Source: an uncultured Thomasclavelia sp. (lineage in GTDB: Bacteria > Bacillota_I > Bacilli_A > Erysipelotrichales > Coprobacillaceae). Taken from it: a stretch of 32,738 nucleotides of DNA. Shown here piece by piece: positions 16,314-24,693 of this stretch. A program made the translations under genes and the position numbers. The stretch lies in contig NZ_CALUXO010000050.1 of NCBI RefSeq assembly GCF_944324745.1, positions 1 to 32,738 of the forward strand, in the 5' to 3' direction. The notes below the pieces were generated by a model that searched no databases, was not told the DNA's origin, and was given only the letters and a program-made list of their open reading frames with translations. Every line of letters begins with the position of its first letter. Within the stretch, counting starts at the first letter, position 1.

Positions 16314-18147
16314 TGTTCCTTTATTAAAGCTGATTGTCAAAAACAATCTTTTACCGGCTAAAATTTCTCTTAGTATTTTTGCAGGTATTTTTGCTTTAAC
16401 TGTTTTAGTAGGTTCTAATAATGATATCGGAGTGGTCAATCTCTTTATTTTTGGTCTTAGTGCCATAGTTCTAACGATTATTTATCCTTGTTATCTTCAA
16501 AGCTATTTGATTGATAAAACTAAATCAGCATTGATGACTTCATTGCCCTTAACTACTAAAAGTATTTGGTTTACAACATATCTAGTTGGTTATTTATTAG
16601 CACTGGTTACTTTATTGATCGAAGGTTTTTTGCTCATTGTTCGAATAAAAATATTTAGATTACAAAATTTTAATCAGCCTTGGGTCTTGATGCGTTTTTT
16701 ACTGGCAATCATTATTTTATTATTTATTTATTATACAATTACCTTTTTTGTTTGTTGCCTATCAGGACGTAGACTAGGACAAGTTTTATTTAGTTTAATG
16801 ATTTATTGTTTGCCGTTAGTTTTATTGACCGGATTTGTTTATATTACTCCTAAATTAGTCCCTTATGGTGAAAGTGGTTTTAATTCTGTCTATTTAACGA
16901 TGTTTATTCCACTTGCAGCGGGAATTGATTTTATTCAATCAGGTAATAATTATCTTTTTTATCATCTGATTGTTGTGATTGGGTTATTTGTAGCTAGTTT
17001 TTATGTTTATAAGAATCGGGAAAATGAATACGTTGGAGAGCCGTTAGTTTTTCATCAAATAACGCTTTTATTAAAGTTAGTTTTAATTATCACAATTACT
17101 ATTTTTGCATTTTGCTTAATGATGTTAAAACTAAAGATTGATATTAATTATGGTTTTTCAGGTGTTTTATTGATGCTGTTGATTTATTTGATCATTGGGA
17201 TGATTGCAACCCTTACAATTGAAGCATTATTTAAAAATGAACATGTTTATCGCAATCTTTGTTTATATTTACCAGTATTGACATTGGTTTTTGGATTTAA
17301 TTATTATTTAGTTAATCAGCGTTATATTAACATTTATAGTAGTGATGATTATGATGTTTCTGTGGAAATAGATGCTTTTGATGATCAAAGTGGTTGTAGC
17401 ATTTCTATGGAACAAGATGAAGCTAAAAAATTAATGGCTTACTTAGATAATTATCGTAGTTCAATTCATTATTATAATATCGGTAATGATGATATTGATT
17501 TGTGGTTTCAAACAGATGATATGAGTTATGAGTTATATGTTGAAAAAGATGTCTTGATTAATTATTTTTATCAAGATGGTTCTGATTATTTTAAACGGTT
17601 ATTTAATTATGAGGCTTTGGCCAATCAAAAATATGCTTTAATCTATTTATGGGATACGACTTTATATTTAAATCATGATGATCTTGGACAATTGCTTGAT
17701 ATAATTGGTAATATTGAAGTTATTCCAGAAATGTTAGTTAATAAGCAGGTAGATGAGTTCTATACTAATGGAACTACTTATCTGGCATATTTAAATGATC
17801 AGGCATTAGAATTTATTAATAGTGATAAAGTGCAGCAACAAAGTCCGCTTGTCAATGAAGCGGTAGCATTATTAGATAATATTTTACTAGAAAATAATAG
17901 CAGTTATAACCAAAGAATTGCTGAGGTTTTAGAAAATACGGCTCGTGATCAATTAAGCATCTTTTATGTGGATAGTGAAGTGGATCATGATGGCTTGCTT
18001 AGTTTTGATGATGATCAGTTGCTTTATCAAATAACTTATCATGTAGTTACCCAAAATAATCAGGAATTGACAGTACCCCTAATTTTTATTGCTCAAAGTA
18101 ATGCTGGTGGTAATTATGTTATTACGGCAATTGAGGCAGGTGGATAA
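16285..18147 (+). CDS. Large ABC permease with C-terminal soluble domain (first of a pair)
   Basis: 620 residues. About nine hydrophobic segments fill the first 340 residues, then roughly 280 hydrophilic, acidic residues follow, starting around the IDAFDDQSGCSISMEQDEAKK stretch. The soluble part follows the last membrane segment, so it is probably outside the cell. The layout matches ABC-2-type permeases of YtrA-controlled operons that carry a C-terminal extracytoplasmic domain (DUF6449-like, from memory, not verified). GGAGG lies 5 nt before the ATG at 16285 and 8 nt before an adjacent ATG at 16288; either may be used. It overlaps the ATPase and lies 1 nt before the next permease. The substrate is unknown; related systems are linked to cell-wall-active antibiotics. 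Confidence 0.82.
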   Translation: MMSLRKSWVNVPLLKLIVKNNLLPAKISLSIFAGIFALTVLVGSNNDIGVVNLFIFGLSAIVLTIIYPCYLQSYLIDKTKSALMTSLPLTTKSIWFTTYLVGYLLALVTLLIEGFLLIVRIKIFRLQNFNQPWVLMRFLLAIIILLFIYYTITFFVCCLSGRRLGQVLFSLMIYCLPLVLLTGFVYITPKLVPYGESGFNSVYLTMFIPLAAGIDFIQSGNNYLFYHLIVVIGLFVASFYVYKNRENEYVGEPLVFHQITLLLKLVLIITITIFAFCLMMLKLKIDINYGFSGVLLMLLIYLIIGMIATLTIEALFKNEHVYRNLCLYLPVLTLVFGFNYYLVNQRYINIYSSDDYDVSVEIDAFDDQSGCSISMEQDEAKKLMAYLDNYRSSIHYYNIGNDDIDLWFQTDDMSYELYVEKDVLINYFYQDGSDYFKRLFNYEALANQKYALIYLWDTTLYLNHDDLGQLLDIIGNIEVIPEMLVNKQVDEFYTNGTTYLAYLNDQALEFINSDKVQQQSPLVNEAVALLDNILLENNSSYNQRIAEVLENTARDQLSIFYVDSEVDHDGLLSFDDDQLLYQITYHVVTQNNQELTVPLIFIAQSNAGGNYVITAIEAGG

Positions 18148-18148
18148 G

Positions 18149-19720
18149 ATGAAAAGTTTATTTAAAAATGATTTGCGACAACTAAAAAATATTGCGATTA
18201 TTTATAATAGTTTTGTTTTATTAAACCTGATTATTATTGTTGTTTCGTATGAAAAAGAATTTCCAGCCGCTTTATTAACCTCAATTGTATTTATTTTTTC
18301 ATTAGTAGTGCCAGCTTTTAACCTTAATTATTTATTTGATGCTAATAAATGTGCTTTGTATTTATCGATACCAATTAGTAAAAAACAGTCTTTTTTGATT
18401 AAGTATTTTAGTGGGTTATTGATTTTAGTATTGCCTTTATGTTTATATGGATTAGTGTTAGCGTTTTTTGATTCAAAACTTATTTCTAGTCTATTGATTA
18501 CTGTATTATTAGACATATGGATTTATTATACGTTATGTTGTTTTACTGCTTATTTGACCACGACGATCATTGTTAATATGATCTTCCAGATTGTCTTGTT
18601 TTTGACCCCAATAATTATTTTTCTGTGTATTTTTCTGGTCTGTCAAGGGTTCTTTAGAGGTGTAGTTTTAACTGGCATGCCTGATTTTGTAATTAGTGGT
18701 TTGATTCCTTTTTATAAGATGTTTAGAGTTGAACAGGAATGGTTACCATCAATTAATATTATTATATATTGTGTTTATGGTCTTATTCTATTTATCGGAG
18801 CATATTTAGCTTGTATTAAGCGCAATCCGTTACAGAGTTATCATGGTTTTAGTAACCGGATAATTGGTCGAATAATTAAAATAGTAATAATTATAGTAAT
18901 CTCGTGGTCAATAGTTGCTTTGATGGATTTTTCTGGGCAATCGGTAGGTGCTTTTATTGCTATATCAATATTTGCTACATTTATGACCGTTTATTTGATT
19001 CAATATTTATATGTTAAAAAAATCCGTTATCTTAAAAATACAATTGAAGCAACATTAATTTCGATAGTAACTTTACTTATTTTTGCTGTTGGTAAAGTAT
19101 CGATTGAAAATTATATTCCTGATAATATTGAATCAGCAGCTTTGAATCATAATTTAATTTATAATCTAAATGAAAATCAGCTAAGTGATAGTGCTTATAT
19201 TTCTAATCAACAGGTAATTACCAACATAACTGATATTCATCAATATATTTTAGATGATAAAGAGAGTTATGGTGATTATGAAGTTGGAATAATATATCAG
19301 TTAAATAATGGCAGAAAGATTACTCGTAGTTATAAATTAAATTATAACGACTATCAAACTGTGGTATCGAAGTTTGATAGTGAAATGATCAAGAGCTGGT
19401 ACAGTGATTATTATGATTTATTAACTATTCTTGATAAAACAACGCAGATTGAATTTAGTGAATATTCTAGTGGAATTATTGATCATACAATTGATAGTTT
19501 GGAGGATATATTATTATTTAAAAATTTATTATTACAGCAGTTACAATCTTTTGAAAATACTCCTAGTTTAGTTACTGAGGTCCAGGAGAAAAGCTTAGGA
19601 ACAGTTTATTGTGTTTTTGAATCCGAACAAAATTCAGTTAATCAATATTATTTACAGTATTCAGTTAATGATCCATTTGAGCGTGCAGTTGAGGAATTTT
19701 ATAAAATTAAAGCAAATTAG
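18149..19720 (+). CDS. Large ABC permease with C-terminal soluble domain (second of a pair)
   Basis: 523 residues with the same plan as its upstream neighbour: MKSLFKNDLRQLKN at the N-terminus, about eight to ten membrane segments to around residue 320, then about 200 hydrophilic residues after the last segment. The two are probably distant paralogues forming a heterodimeric membrane channel with the upstream ATPase. The ATG at 18149 is 1 nt after the previous stop, preceded by AGGTGG. The frame is open back to 18089, but that region codes for the end of the first permease, so the extension was rejected. No terminator was found directly after it; the thioredoxin gene starts 47 nt later. Confidence 0.8.
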   Translation: MKSLFKNDLRQLKNIAIIYNSFVLLNLIIIVVSYEKEFPAALLTSIVFIFSLVVPAFNLNYLFDANKCALYLSIPISKKQSFLIKYFSGLLILVLPLCLYGLVLAFFDSKLISSLLITVLLDIWIYYTLCCFTAYLTTTIIVNMIFQIVLFLTPIIIFLCIFLVCQGFFRGVVLTGMPDFVISGLIPFYKMFRVEQEWLPSINIIIYCVYGLILFIGAYLACIKRNPLQSYHGFSNRIIGRIIKIVIIIVISWSIVALMDFSGQSVGAFIAISIFATFMTVYLIQYLYVKKIRYLKNTIEATLISIVTLLIFAVGKVSIENYIPDNIESAALNHNLIYNLNENQLSDSAYISNQQVITNITDIHQYILDDKESYGDYEVGIIYQLNNGRKITRSYKLNYNDYQTVVSKFDSEMIKSWYSDYYDLLTILDKTTQIEFSEYSSGIIDHTIDSLEDILLFKNLLLQQLQSFENTPSLVTEVQEKSLGTVYCVFESEQNSVNQYYLQYSVNDPFERAVEEFYKIKAN

Positions 19721-19767
19721 TTGTAATTATTTAATAAATAGGGATAATGTAATTAGAGGTGATGAAA

Positions 19768-20073
19768 ATGAAAATTTTAGATAGTAATGAATTTGATAAT
19801 GCAATTAGTACTGGTGTTGTTTTAGTTGACTTTTATGCTGATTGGTGTGGACCATGTAAAATGTTAGCGCCGGTAATTGAAGGTCTAGCTGACAAGATGA
19901 CTAACGTATCTTTTTATAAATTAAATGTGGATAATTCTAGTGATATTGCTAGAAGATATGGTATTCAAGCTATTCCTAATTTAATTATTTTTAAAGATGG
20001 TAAAGCCGTTGATCAAATTACTGGTTTCGTACCTGAAAGTGAAATTGTTAATCATTTAGAAAAAGTTTTATAG
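19768..20073 (+). CDS. trxA: Thioredoxin
   Basis: Small cytosolic disulfide reductase, 101 residues. The active site WCGPC is at 26-30, preceded by VLVDFYADW, and the cis-proline segment IQAIPNLIIFKDGK follows. Three in-frame starts exist (GTG 19759, ATG 19762, ATG 19768). GAGGTG ends at 19761, so only 19768 has a workable spacer. A possible promoter (TTGTAA at 19721 and GATAAT at 19743, 16 nt apart) lies in the gap after the permease gene, so it may be transcribed separately. The thioredoxin reductase gene is not in the window. Confidence 0.95.
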   Translation: MKILDSNEFDNAISTGVVLVDFYADWCGPCKMLAPVIEGLADKMTNVSFYKLNVDNSSDIARRYGIQAIPNLIIFKDGKAVDQITGFVPESEIVNHLEKVL

Positions 20074-20079
20074 TTAAAG

Positions 20080-20108
20080 ATGCTTGTAATCATCTACAAG
20101 CATTTTTA
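20080..20108 (+). terminator. Terminator after trxA
   Basis: ATGCTTGTA (20080-20088) and TACAAGCAT (20095-20103) form a 9-bp stem with a 6-nt loop, followed by TTTTATTT. Confidence 0.87.
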
Positions 20109-20142
20109 TTTAGGCTGATTTTAAGAAAATTTTTTATTACTG

Positions 20143-20151
20143 TGATATAAT
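20143..20151 (+). promoter_or_regulatory. Extended -10 promoter for the single-pass protein gene
   Basis: TGATATAAT is a perfect extended -10 element 19 nt before the start codon. The leader would be only about 10 nt, just enough for the GAGGTG site. Confidence 0.5.
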
Positions 20152-20169
20152 ATCTTTGAGGTGAGTGTT

Positions 20170-20793
20170 ATGACTAAAAAAGTTAAACTATCTAAACGAG
20201 GTTTATCGGTAATTATTTTAGCGTTTCTAGCAGTGATTTTAATCATAGCAGCCATCTTTTATGTCACTAAAACGTCAAAACAGCCTGATAGTAGTGAAAA
20301 TGTTGCTGTAAAAGAAACAGTCAGCAATCTTGTTGTTGAAAATCAAATTTTAAAAGTACAATTACTAGATTATGTCAACGATCGTAATTATCAAGAAGAT
20401 TATCAGGAAGTTGCATTGGAAGTAGAAAAGGATGAAGAAGTACTAGGTTATCTAATGGAAGATGACCAGACTTTTATAAAAGTGATGCAGTTATTACCAC
20501 CAGATGACAATTCACCATTGTTAAATCATAATAGTGAAAAACCAAGCCATGAGGCTTATATTCTAGTTTTAACTGGTGATATAGTAGAATATCAAAATCA
20601 AGCTGGTGAAAGTTTTTATCGAATTGTCAATGGTCAATTGAGTTATTATAAACAGTCTTTGTTGTTAGAAAGTGATTATGATAGTGTTTATATTGCTTCA
20701 ATTGATGGAAGTAAAGAAAAGATGGTGCAGGTAGAGGAATATCAAAAAGCGTTATCATCACCAGAAACCTTTATGACCATGCTTCAATGGTAA
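20170..20793 (+). CDS. Unknown single-pass membrane/exported protein
   Basis: 207 residues; I do not recognise a family. A basic N-terminus (MTKKVKLSKRG) is followed by one hydrophobic segment at about 12-34, then a mostly acidic, hydrophilic domain. This fits an uncleaved signal anchor with the bulk of the protein outside the cell. No cysteine follows the hydrophobic segment, so it is not a lipoprotein. The GTG at 20161 is in frame, but the ATG at 20170 is correctly spaced from GAGGTG. It is flanked by terminators on both sides and has its own extended -10 promoter, so it is a single-gene unit. Confidence 0.8.
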   Translation: MTKKVKLSKRGLSVIILAFLAVILIIAAIFYVTKTSKQPDSSENVAVKETVSNLVVENQILKVQLLDYVNDRNYQEDYQEVALEVEKDEEVLGYLMEDDQTFIKVMQLLPPDDNSPLLNHNSEKPSHEAYILVLTGDIVEYQNQAGESFYRIVNGQLSYYKQSLLLESDYDSVYIASIDGSKEKMVQVEEYQKALSSPETFMTMLQW

Positions 20794-20795
20794 AT

Positions 20796-20849
20796 AAAAA
20801 AGTCTATCATTAAAAGTCATTAAATGTGACAGTGTGATAGGCTTTTTTT
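20796..20849. terminator. Bidirectional terminator between the unknown protein and the PII-like gene
   Basis: AAAAAAGTCTATCA (20796-20809) pairs with TGATAGGCTTTTTT (20835-20848) through one G-U pair, with an inner GTCA/TGAC stem. T-runs are present in both directions. The convergent gene stops 3 nt away. Confidence 0.85.
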
Positions 20850-20851
20850 AT

Positions 20852-21187
20852 TTAGCGTTTATTTAGTCCATCGACAAAGGCCAAATCGATGCCAAACATG
20901 ATACCAGTATTGGGATTATTGATACCGCCAAGAGTTTCATCAATGACTTGACGAGCCTTAGCAACATCTTCTTTTTTTAAAATGAAAAATAAGGTACGAC
21001 TGCTTTCTCGAGGATCTTCTAGAAATATGCGCAGAGAATCAAGAATGAAGTTGTCTTGACTTTTTAGGGCATTTAACATTCCTTTGCTTTCAATGATGGT
21101 ACCGCCACTAATACCATTATCTTGTAAGGCGCAAAGTAAATCATCGAGTTTTTCAACTTTATGAAGGACTAAGAAAAGTGCTTGCAT
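20852..21187 (-). CDS. PII-like (GlnB superfamily) small regulatory protein
   Basis: 111 residues. The N-terminus MQALFLVLHKVEKLDDLL, the GISGGTIIESKGM turn and the C-terminal NNPNTGIMFGIDLAFVDGL follow the pattern of stand-alone PII-superfamily proteins in Bacillota. PII proteins are trimeric ferredoxin-like sensors of nucleotides or carbon/nitrogen status. The canonical uridylylated T-loop tyrosine and the amtB or glnA neighbours of true GlnB/GlnK are absent here, so this is probably a divergent branch of unknown partner. A GGAGG site precedes the ATG. It is divergent from the aminotransferase gene with 99 nt between them. Confidence 0.65.
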   Translation of the reverse strand: MQALFLVLHKVEKLDDLLCALQDNGISGGTIIESKGMLNALKSQDNFILDSLRIFLEDPRESSRTLFFILKKEDVAKARQVIDETLGGINNPNTGIMFGIDLAFVDGLNKR

Positions 21188-21230
21188 AAACTCCCTCCTT
21201 TTTAATTATTATAAACTAAATTCTTGTTAT

Positions 21231-21258
21231 TTGCATTAAGAAATATTTGGTTTATAAT
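21231..21258 (+). promoter_or_regulatory. Promoter for the aminotransferase-HAD unit
   Basis: TTGCAT (21231-21236) and TATAAT (21253-21258) are 16 nt apart, about 29 nt before the start codon. On the opposite strand another TATAAT-like box faces the PII-like gene, so the two divergent promoters share the gap. Confidence 0.65.
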
Positions 21259-21286
21259 AAACAATATATAAGAGGAGGAAGCTAAG

Positions 21287-22468
21287 ATGAACTTTGAATT
21301 TTCAAATAGAATCAGTGGGGTTAAAGCATCTGCGGTCAGAGAAATCTTAAAATTAATGAATGATCCAGAAATCATTAGTTTTGGGGGTGGAAATCCTTCT
21401 AGTGAAACTTTTCCGGTAGCTAAATTAAAAGCAATCAGTGATGATATTTTTGCTACTAATCCTAATTCAGTCTTAGAGTATGGTATTACTGAAGGTGATC
21501 AAAGCTTTAAAGATGCTGCTGTTAAATTTCTTTCACGTCATGAAAATATCGTTAAAGAATATGATCAGGTGATGGTTACATCTGGTTCGCAACAAATTAT
21601 GGATTTTGTTTCTAAATGTTTATGTAATGAAGGGGATATCGTTGTTTGTGAAAATCCTAGCTTTTTAGGGGCTTTAAATGCTTTTAAAAGTAATGGGGCT
21701 AAATTAGTGGGAATTGAAATGGAAGACGATGGTATTAATTTGGAAAAATTAGAAGCTGTTTTAAGTGCTCCTAAAAAACCAAAACTAATTTATTTAATTC
21801 CTAATTTTCAAAATCCAACTGGAATTACTACATCATTAGAAAAAAGAAAAGCTATTTATCAATTAGCTAAAAAATATCAAGTAACGATTTTAGAAGATAA
21901 TCCATATGGTGATTTAAGATTTAAAAATGAACCAATTCCATCAATTAAATCACTTGATGATGAAGGTATTGTTGTTTATGCTGCTAGTTTTTCTAAGATT
22001 ATTTCACCAGGTATGCGGGTGGCAATCATGATAGGACATCAAGATCTAATGGCTAAATGTACCATTGCAAAACAAACAAATGATGTTCATACCAATGCCT
22101 GGGCTCAAAGTGTCATGGCTCGTTTCTTACAGGAAACGGATATGGATGAGCATTTGAAACAATTACAGGCGGTTTATGATAAAAAATGTCATTTGATGTT
22201 ATCAGAAATTGAAAAGAATTTTCCAAAAGATTGTACATGGACCAAACCTGATGGTGGAATGTTTATTTGGGTAACGTTACCTGAAAGAATTGATATGTTA
22301 GAATTTGTGCAAAAAGCAGTCGAACATAAAGTAGCTGTAGTACCTGGTAATGCTTTCTATGATGATGATAGTCTTCCTTGCCAATCATTTAGAATGAATT
22401 TTTCAATGCCTAGTGATGAAGATATTGTTAAAGGGGTAGCTATTTTAGGAGAATTAATGCGTGATTAA
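21287..22468 (+). CDS. PLP-dependent aminotransferase, fold type I (2-aminoadipate/aromatic type)
   Basis: 393-residue cytosolic transaminase of the class I/II family, close in layout to LysN/2-aminoadipate and multi-substrate aminotransferases. SFGGGNPSSETFP is the typical substrate-loop N-terminus, MVTSGSQQIMDF contains the cofactor phosphate region, YLIPNFQNPTG the PLP-ring asparagine, LEDNPYGDLRF the aspartate and tyrosine, and AASFSKIISPGMRVA the Schiff-base lysine. The C-terminal FRMNFSMP supplies the substrate-carboxylate arginine. There is no GntR DNA-binding domain, so it is not a MocR regulator. The amino-acid substrate cannot be fixed. GAGGAGG precedes the ATG, and the HAD gene overlaps its end by 8 nt. 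Confidence 0.9.
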   Translation: MNFEFSNRISGVKASAVREILKLMNDPEIISFGGGNPSSETFPVAKLKAISDDIFATNPNSVLEYGITEGDQSFKDAAVKFLSRHENIVKEYDQVMVTSGSQQIMDFVSKCLCNEGDIVVCENPSFLGALNAFKSNGAKLVGIEMEDDGINLEKLEAVLSAPKKPKLIYLIPNFQNPTGITTSLEKRKAIYQLAKKYQVTILEDNPYGDLRFKNEPIPSIKSLDDEGIVVYAASFSKIISPGMRVAIMIGHQDLMAKCTIAKQTNDVHTNAWAQSVMARFLQETDMDEHLKQLQAVYDKKCHLMLSEIEKNFPKDCTWTKPDGGMFIWVTLPERIDMLEFVQKAVEHKVAVVPGNAFYDDDSLPCQSFRMNFSMPSDEDIVKGVAILGELMRD

Positions 22469-23051
22469 AAATATTGTTTTTGATATGGGTAATGTGATCT
22501 TACGGTGGGATCCGGATTATATTGCTAGTAAATTAAGTAATAATGATAATGAAAAAGATATTATCAAACTAGAACTGTTTGCCTCTGACAATTGGGCATT
22601 ATTAGATGCTGGTAAAATTAGTCTTGATGAAGTGGTGGCCTCTTTTAAAAAAGAACATTTTGATTTATTGAAACATGCTTTATATCATTGGTATGATTAT
22701 TTTGAACCAATCGAAGCGATGATTCCCGTAGTTAAAGATTTAAAAGAACGTGGTTATCATTTATATCTGTTATCTAATTGTAATATCCAATTTGATGAAT
22801 ATTATCAAAAAGTAACGGCTTTTAGTTATTTTGATGACTTTTATTTATCAGCTAAGCATCAATTAGTCAAACCTGATATAGCAATTTTTAAAGATTTTTT
22901 ACAAGAATTTAATCTGCAGGCTCATGAATCAGTATTTATTGATGATATGTTAGAAAATGTCAATGGAGCTAAACAAACAGGAATGGAAGCTTATCTTTTT
23001 AATGGGGATATTGAAGCTTTAAAAAGATATTTAAAATCAGTTTTAAAATAA
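22461..23051 (+). CDS. HAD-family phosphatase (YihX-like subfamily IA)
   Basis: 196 residues. The motif I region reads IVFDMGNVILRWDP, motif II is LLSNCN, the motif III lysine is in LVKPDIAIF, and motif IV is FIDDMLENV. The D-x-G-N-V form of motif I, instead of DxD, is typical of the YihX/epoxide-hydrolase-like branch, which includes sugar-phosphate phosphatases. It starts with GTG at 22461, overlapping the aminotransferase stop by 8 nt, with AGGAG 9 nt upstream inside that gene; coupling is likely. The substrate is unknown. It ends directly before a strong terminator. Confidence 0.9.
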   Translation: MIKNIVFDMGNVILRWDPDYIASKLSNNDNEKDIIKLELFASDNWALLDAGKISLDEVVASFKKEHFDLLKHALYHWYDYFEPIEAMIPVVKDLKERGYHLYLLSNCNIQFDEYYQKVTAFSYFDDFYLSAKHQLVKPDIAIFKDFLQEFNLQAHESVFIDDMLENVNGAKQTGMEAYLFNGDIEALKRYLKSVLK

Positions 23052-23110
23052 GAAGCTGCAGCAAAAAGAGGTTTATAACCTTTAATGAAGTGCTACAGCT
23101 TCTTTTTTTC
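23051..23110 (+). terminator. Terminator after the HAD gene
   Basis: AGAAGCTGCAGCA (23051-23063) pairs with TGCTACAGCTTCT (23091-23103) with one mismatch, an inner AGGTT/AACCT stem sits in the loop, and a T-run follows. Confidence 0.85.
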
Positions 23111-23400
23111 ACTTTTCTATCATCATTTTATGATATTTAATCCTATCAAAACCAGCATTATCTCTAATTTGACGCCTATATTCTTCTTTTTTCAAAAATG
23201 TAACTTTTAAATATCATGATTGGGAGTATTTTTGCTAGAAAATTGATATATTTTGCCAGATTTATCCATTCCACGATACTCTTAACTATTTTTGAAATAT
23301 TGTTTTTTGGTATATCAATGTTATAAGAAACTGTAAAATCTACTGGTAATGTTGGTTGATATGAGTTATAATCTTTCTTGTATAATTTATTTGTTTTCAT
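23111..23400 (-). pseudogene. Remnant of an IS1182-like transposase N-terminus
   Basis: On the minus strand an ATG at 23400 opens a 74-codon frame. Its first 50 or so residues, including NSYQPTLPVDF and KYINFLAK, resemble the start of IS1182-family transposases as I remember them. After that the frame reads nonsense and stops at 23176. The rest of the transposase, including any DDE catalytic core, is absent. Another 34-codon open stretch in a different frame runs to about 23111, ending at TGA; its origin is unclear. No clean terminal inverted repeats were found. It is a dead fragment lying between the HAD terminator and lrgB, and the interval holds no other gene. Confidence 0.6.
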
Positions 23401-23415
23401 ATTTCAATTATACCA

Positions 23416-23443
23416 AAAAATGTACGATTCCTCGTACATTTTT
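23416..23443 (-). terminator. Terminator of the lrgAB transcript
   Basis: AAAAATGTACGA (23416-23427) and TCGTACATTTTT (23432-23443) are perfect 12-bp arms with a TTCC loop, 50 nt after the lrgB stop. On the minus strand the stem runs into a T6 run. It also lies just upstream of the transposase remnant, so it could instead belong to that element's end. Confidence 0.7.
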
Positions 23444-23493
23444 GCGTTTTTTGCTACTTTTTTATTTATAGATCGTTACAGCCCTTTTTGCCA

Positions 23494-24189
23494 TTACAAG
23501 ACTAAATTAATAATTATTGGGGCTAAAAAGACAGTTAAGATTCCGGCAATTACGATTGATAAACTGCTCATAGCAGCTTCAATTTCGCCGAATTCTATTG
23601 CTTTAGCAGTTCCAATAGCATGGGCACTGTTGCCTAAAGCTAGACCTCTGGCAACAGGGTGGTCGATGTGAAAGATCTTAAAAATATTTTTAGCGATTAC
23701 AGCCCCTAAGATACCGGTTAAAATGACAACACCAACAGTAATCGTAGAATTACCACCGATTAGTTCCGATACTCCAATAGCGATTGCCGTAGTGATTGAT
23801 TTAGGAATTAAGGAACATAGTAAAGTTTCACTGCTTTTTAAAAGTAAACAAAGAATAATAATACTAATTAGTCCCGCAAGGCAGCCACAAAATAAACTTA
23901 TGATAATAGCCCAAAAGTGTTTGACCAAAACTTGGGTTTGTTTATATAGGGGAATTGCCAGACAGACTGTTGCCGGAGTTAACAGGTATGTTAGCATCTG
24001 GGCCCCTTGATTATAAGTTTCAAAATCAATATTGAATAAATATAAAACAATAATTGTCATGATGGCACTAATCAATAATGGATTAAATACTGGGTAAGGC
24101 AGACGTTTACGAATCTGGACAGCTACCCAATAAGTTAACAGACTTAAAACTAATCCAAAATAAACAGTTTCAGTTAAAAAATTACTCAT
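23494..24189 (-). CDS. lrgB: LrgB/CidB-type membrane protein
   Basis: 231 residues, almost entirely hydrophobic with about six to seven membrane helices. LTPATVCLAIPLYKQ, PKSITTAIAIGVSELIGG and HPVARGLALGNSAHAIGTAKA are conserved landmarks of the LrgB family. With LrgA it forms a holin/antiholin-like or metabolite-transport pair; roles proposed elsewhere include control of murein hydrolase activity and pyruvate uptake. The ATG overlaps the end of lrgA by 8 nt. The LytSR two-component system that controls lrgAB in staphylococci is not in the window. Confidence 0.93.
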   Translation of the reverse strand: MSNFLTETVYFGLVLSLLTYWVAVQIRKRLPYPVFNPLLISAIMTIIVLYLFNIDFETYNQGAQMLTYLLTPATVCLAIPLYKQTQVLVKHFWAIIISLFCGCLAGLISIIILCLLLKSSETLLCSLIPKSITTAIAIGVSELIGGNSTITVGVVILTGILGAVIAKNIFKIFHIDHPVARGLALGNSAHAIGTAKAIEFGEIEAAMSSLSIVIAGILTVFLAPIIINLVL

Positions 24190-24535
24190 CGGCTTGCTTC
24201 CTTTCGATAATATATTGGGCTACTTTTCCCGTTATTACCATGACAACGATCGTACTGACAATTAAAACAATGGCAATAATTAGTAAATCAGCTAATAATT
24301 CATCTTTAACATTCATTAAACTAACAGCTGAGGGGACAAACAAAACGGGCATGATCAAAATTAGCCAGTCAGCGACATCTTCTACAGCTGATAACCGAAT
24401 TAAACCAGTATATAGACCTATGAGCATGATCAATAAGCCATAAACACTTGCTGGAATAGGTAATGGTAAAAAGCTTAATAATTCACCAATAAATGAAATT
24501 AAAATAATAATAAGAAATTGATGGATGTATTTCAT
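24182..24535 (-). CDS. lrgA: LrgA/CidA-type holin-like membrane protein
   Basis: 117 residues with four predicted membrane helices. FLPLPIPASVYGLLIMLIG and VLFVPSAVSLM match the LrgA/CidA family, and the charged C-terminus IIERKQADE is typical. GAGGAGG lies upstream of the ATG. It is the first gene of the two-gene lrgAB unit and is divergent from the L,D-transpeptidase, with about 220 nt between them. Confidence 0.92.
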   Translation of the reverse strand: MKYIHQFLIIILISFIGELLSFLPLPIPASVYGLLIMLIGLYTGLIRLSAVEDVADWLILIMPVLFVPSAVSLMNVKDELLADLLIIAIVLIVSTIVVMVITGKVAQYIIERKQADE

Positions 24536-24564
24536 AAAATCCTCCTCTTTTTAAATACTGGCCC

Positions 24565-24573
24565 ATTATAGCA
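24565..24573 (-). promoter_or_regulatory. Extended -10 promoter of lrgAB
   Basis: The minus strand reads TGCTATAAT, a perfect extended -10, about 30 nt before the lrgA start. No good -35 was found. Confidence 0.55.
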
Positions 24574-24693
24574 TGATTTAATTTTAGAAGGTACTTTTTT
24601 ATAGTAATTATAGCCAGAAAATCAAGAATAATAAAAGAGAAGTAAAATTATAAAGAAATTGTCATCTTTGATGAAAAATACCATACTTTTTAG

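Noticed and set aside
20117-20131. CodY-box-like sequence GATTTTAAGAAAATT
   Set aside because: Two mismatches to the consensus in very AT-rich DNA, and nothing in the window shows that the organism has CodY.
23378-23671. Plus-strand open frames across the lrgB region
   Set aside because: They are antisense shadows of lrgB and have no ribosome-binding sites.
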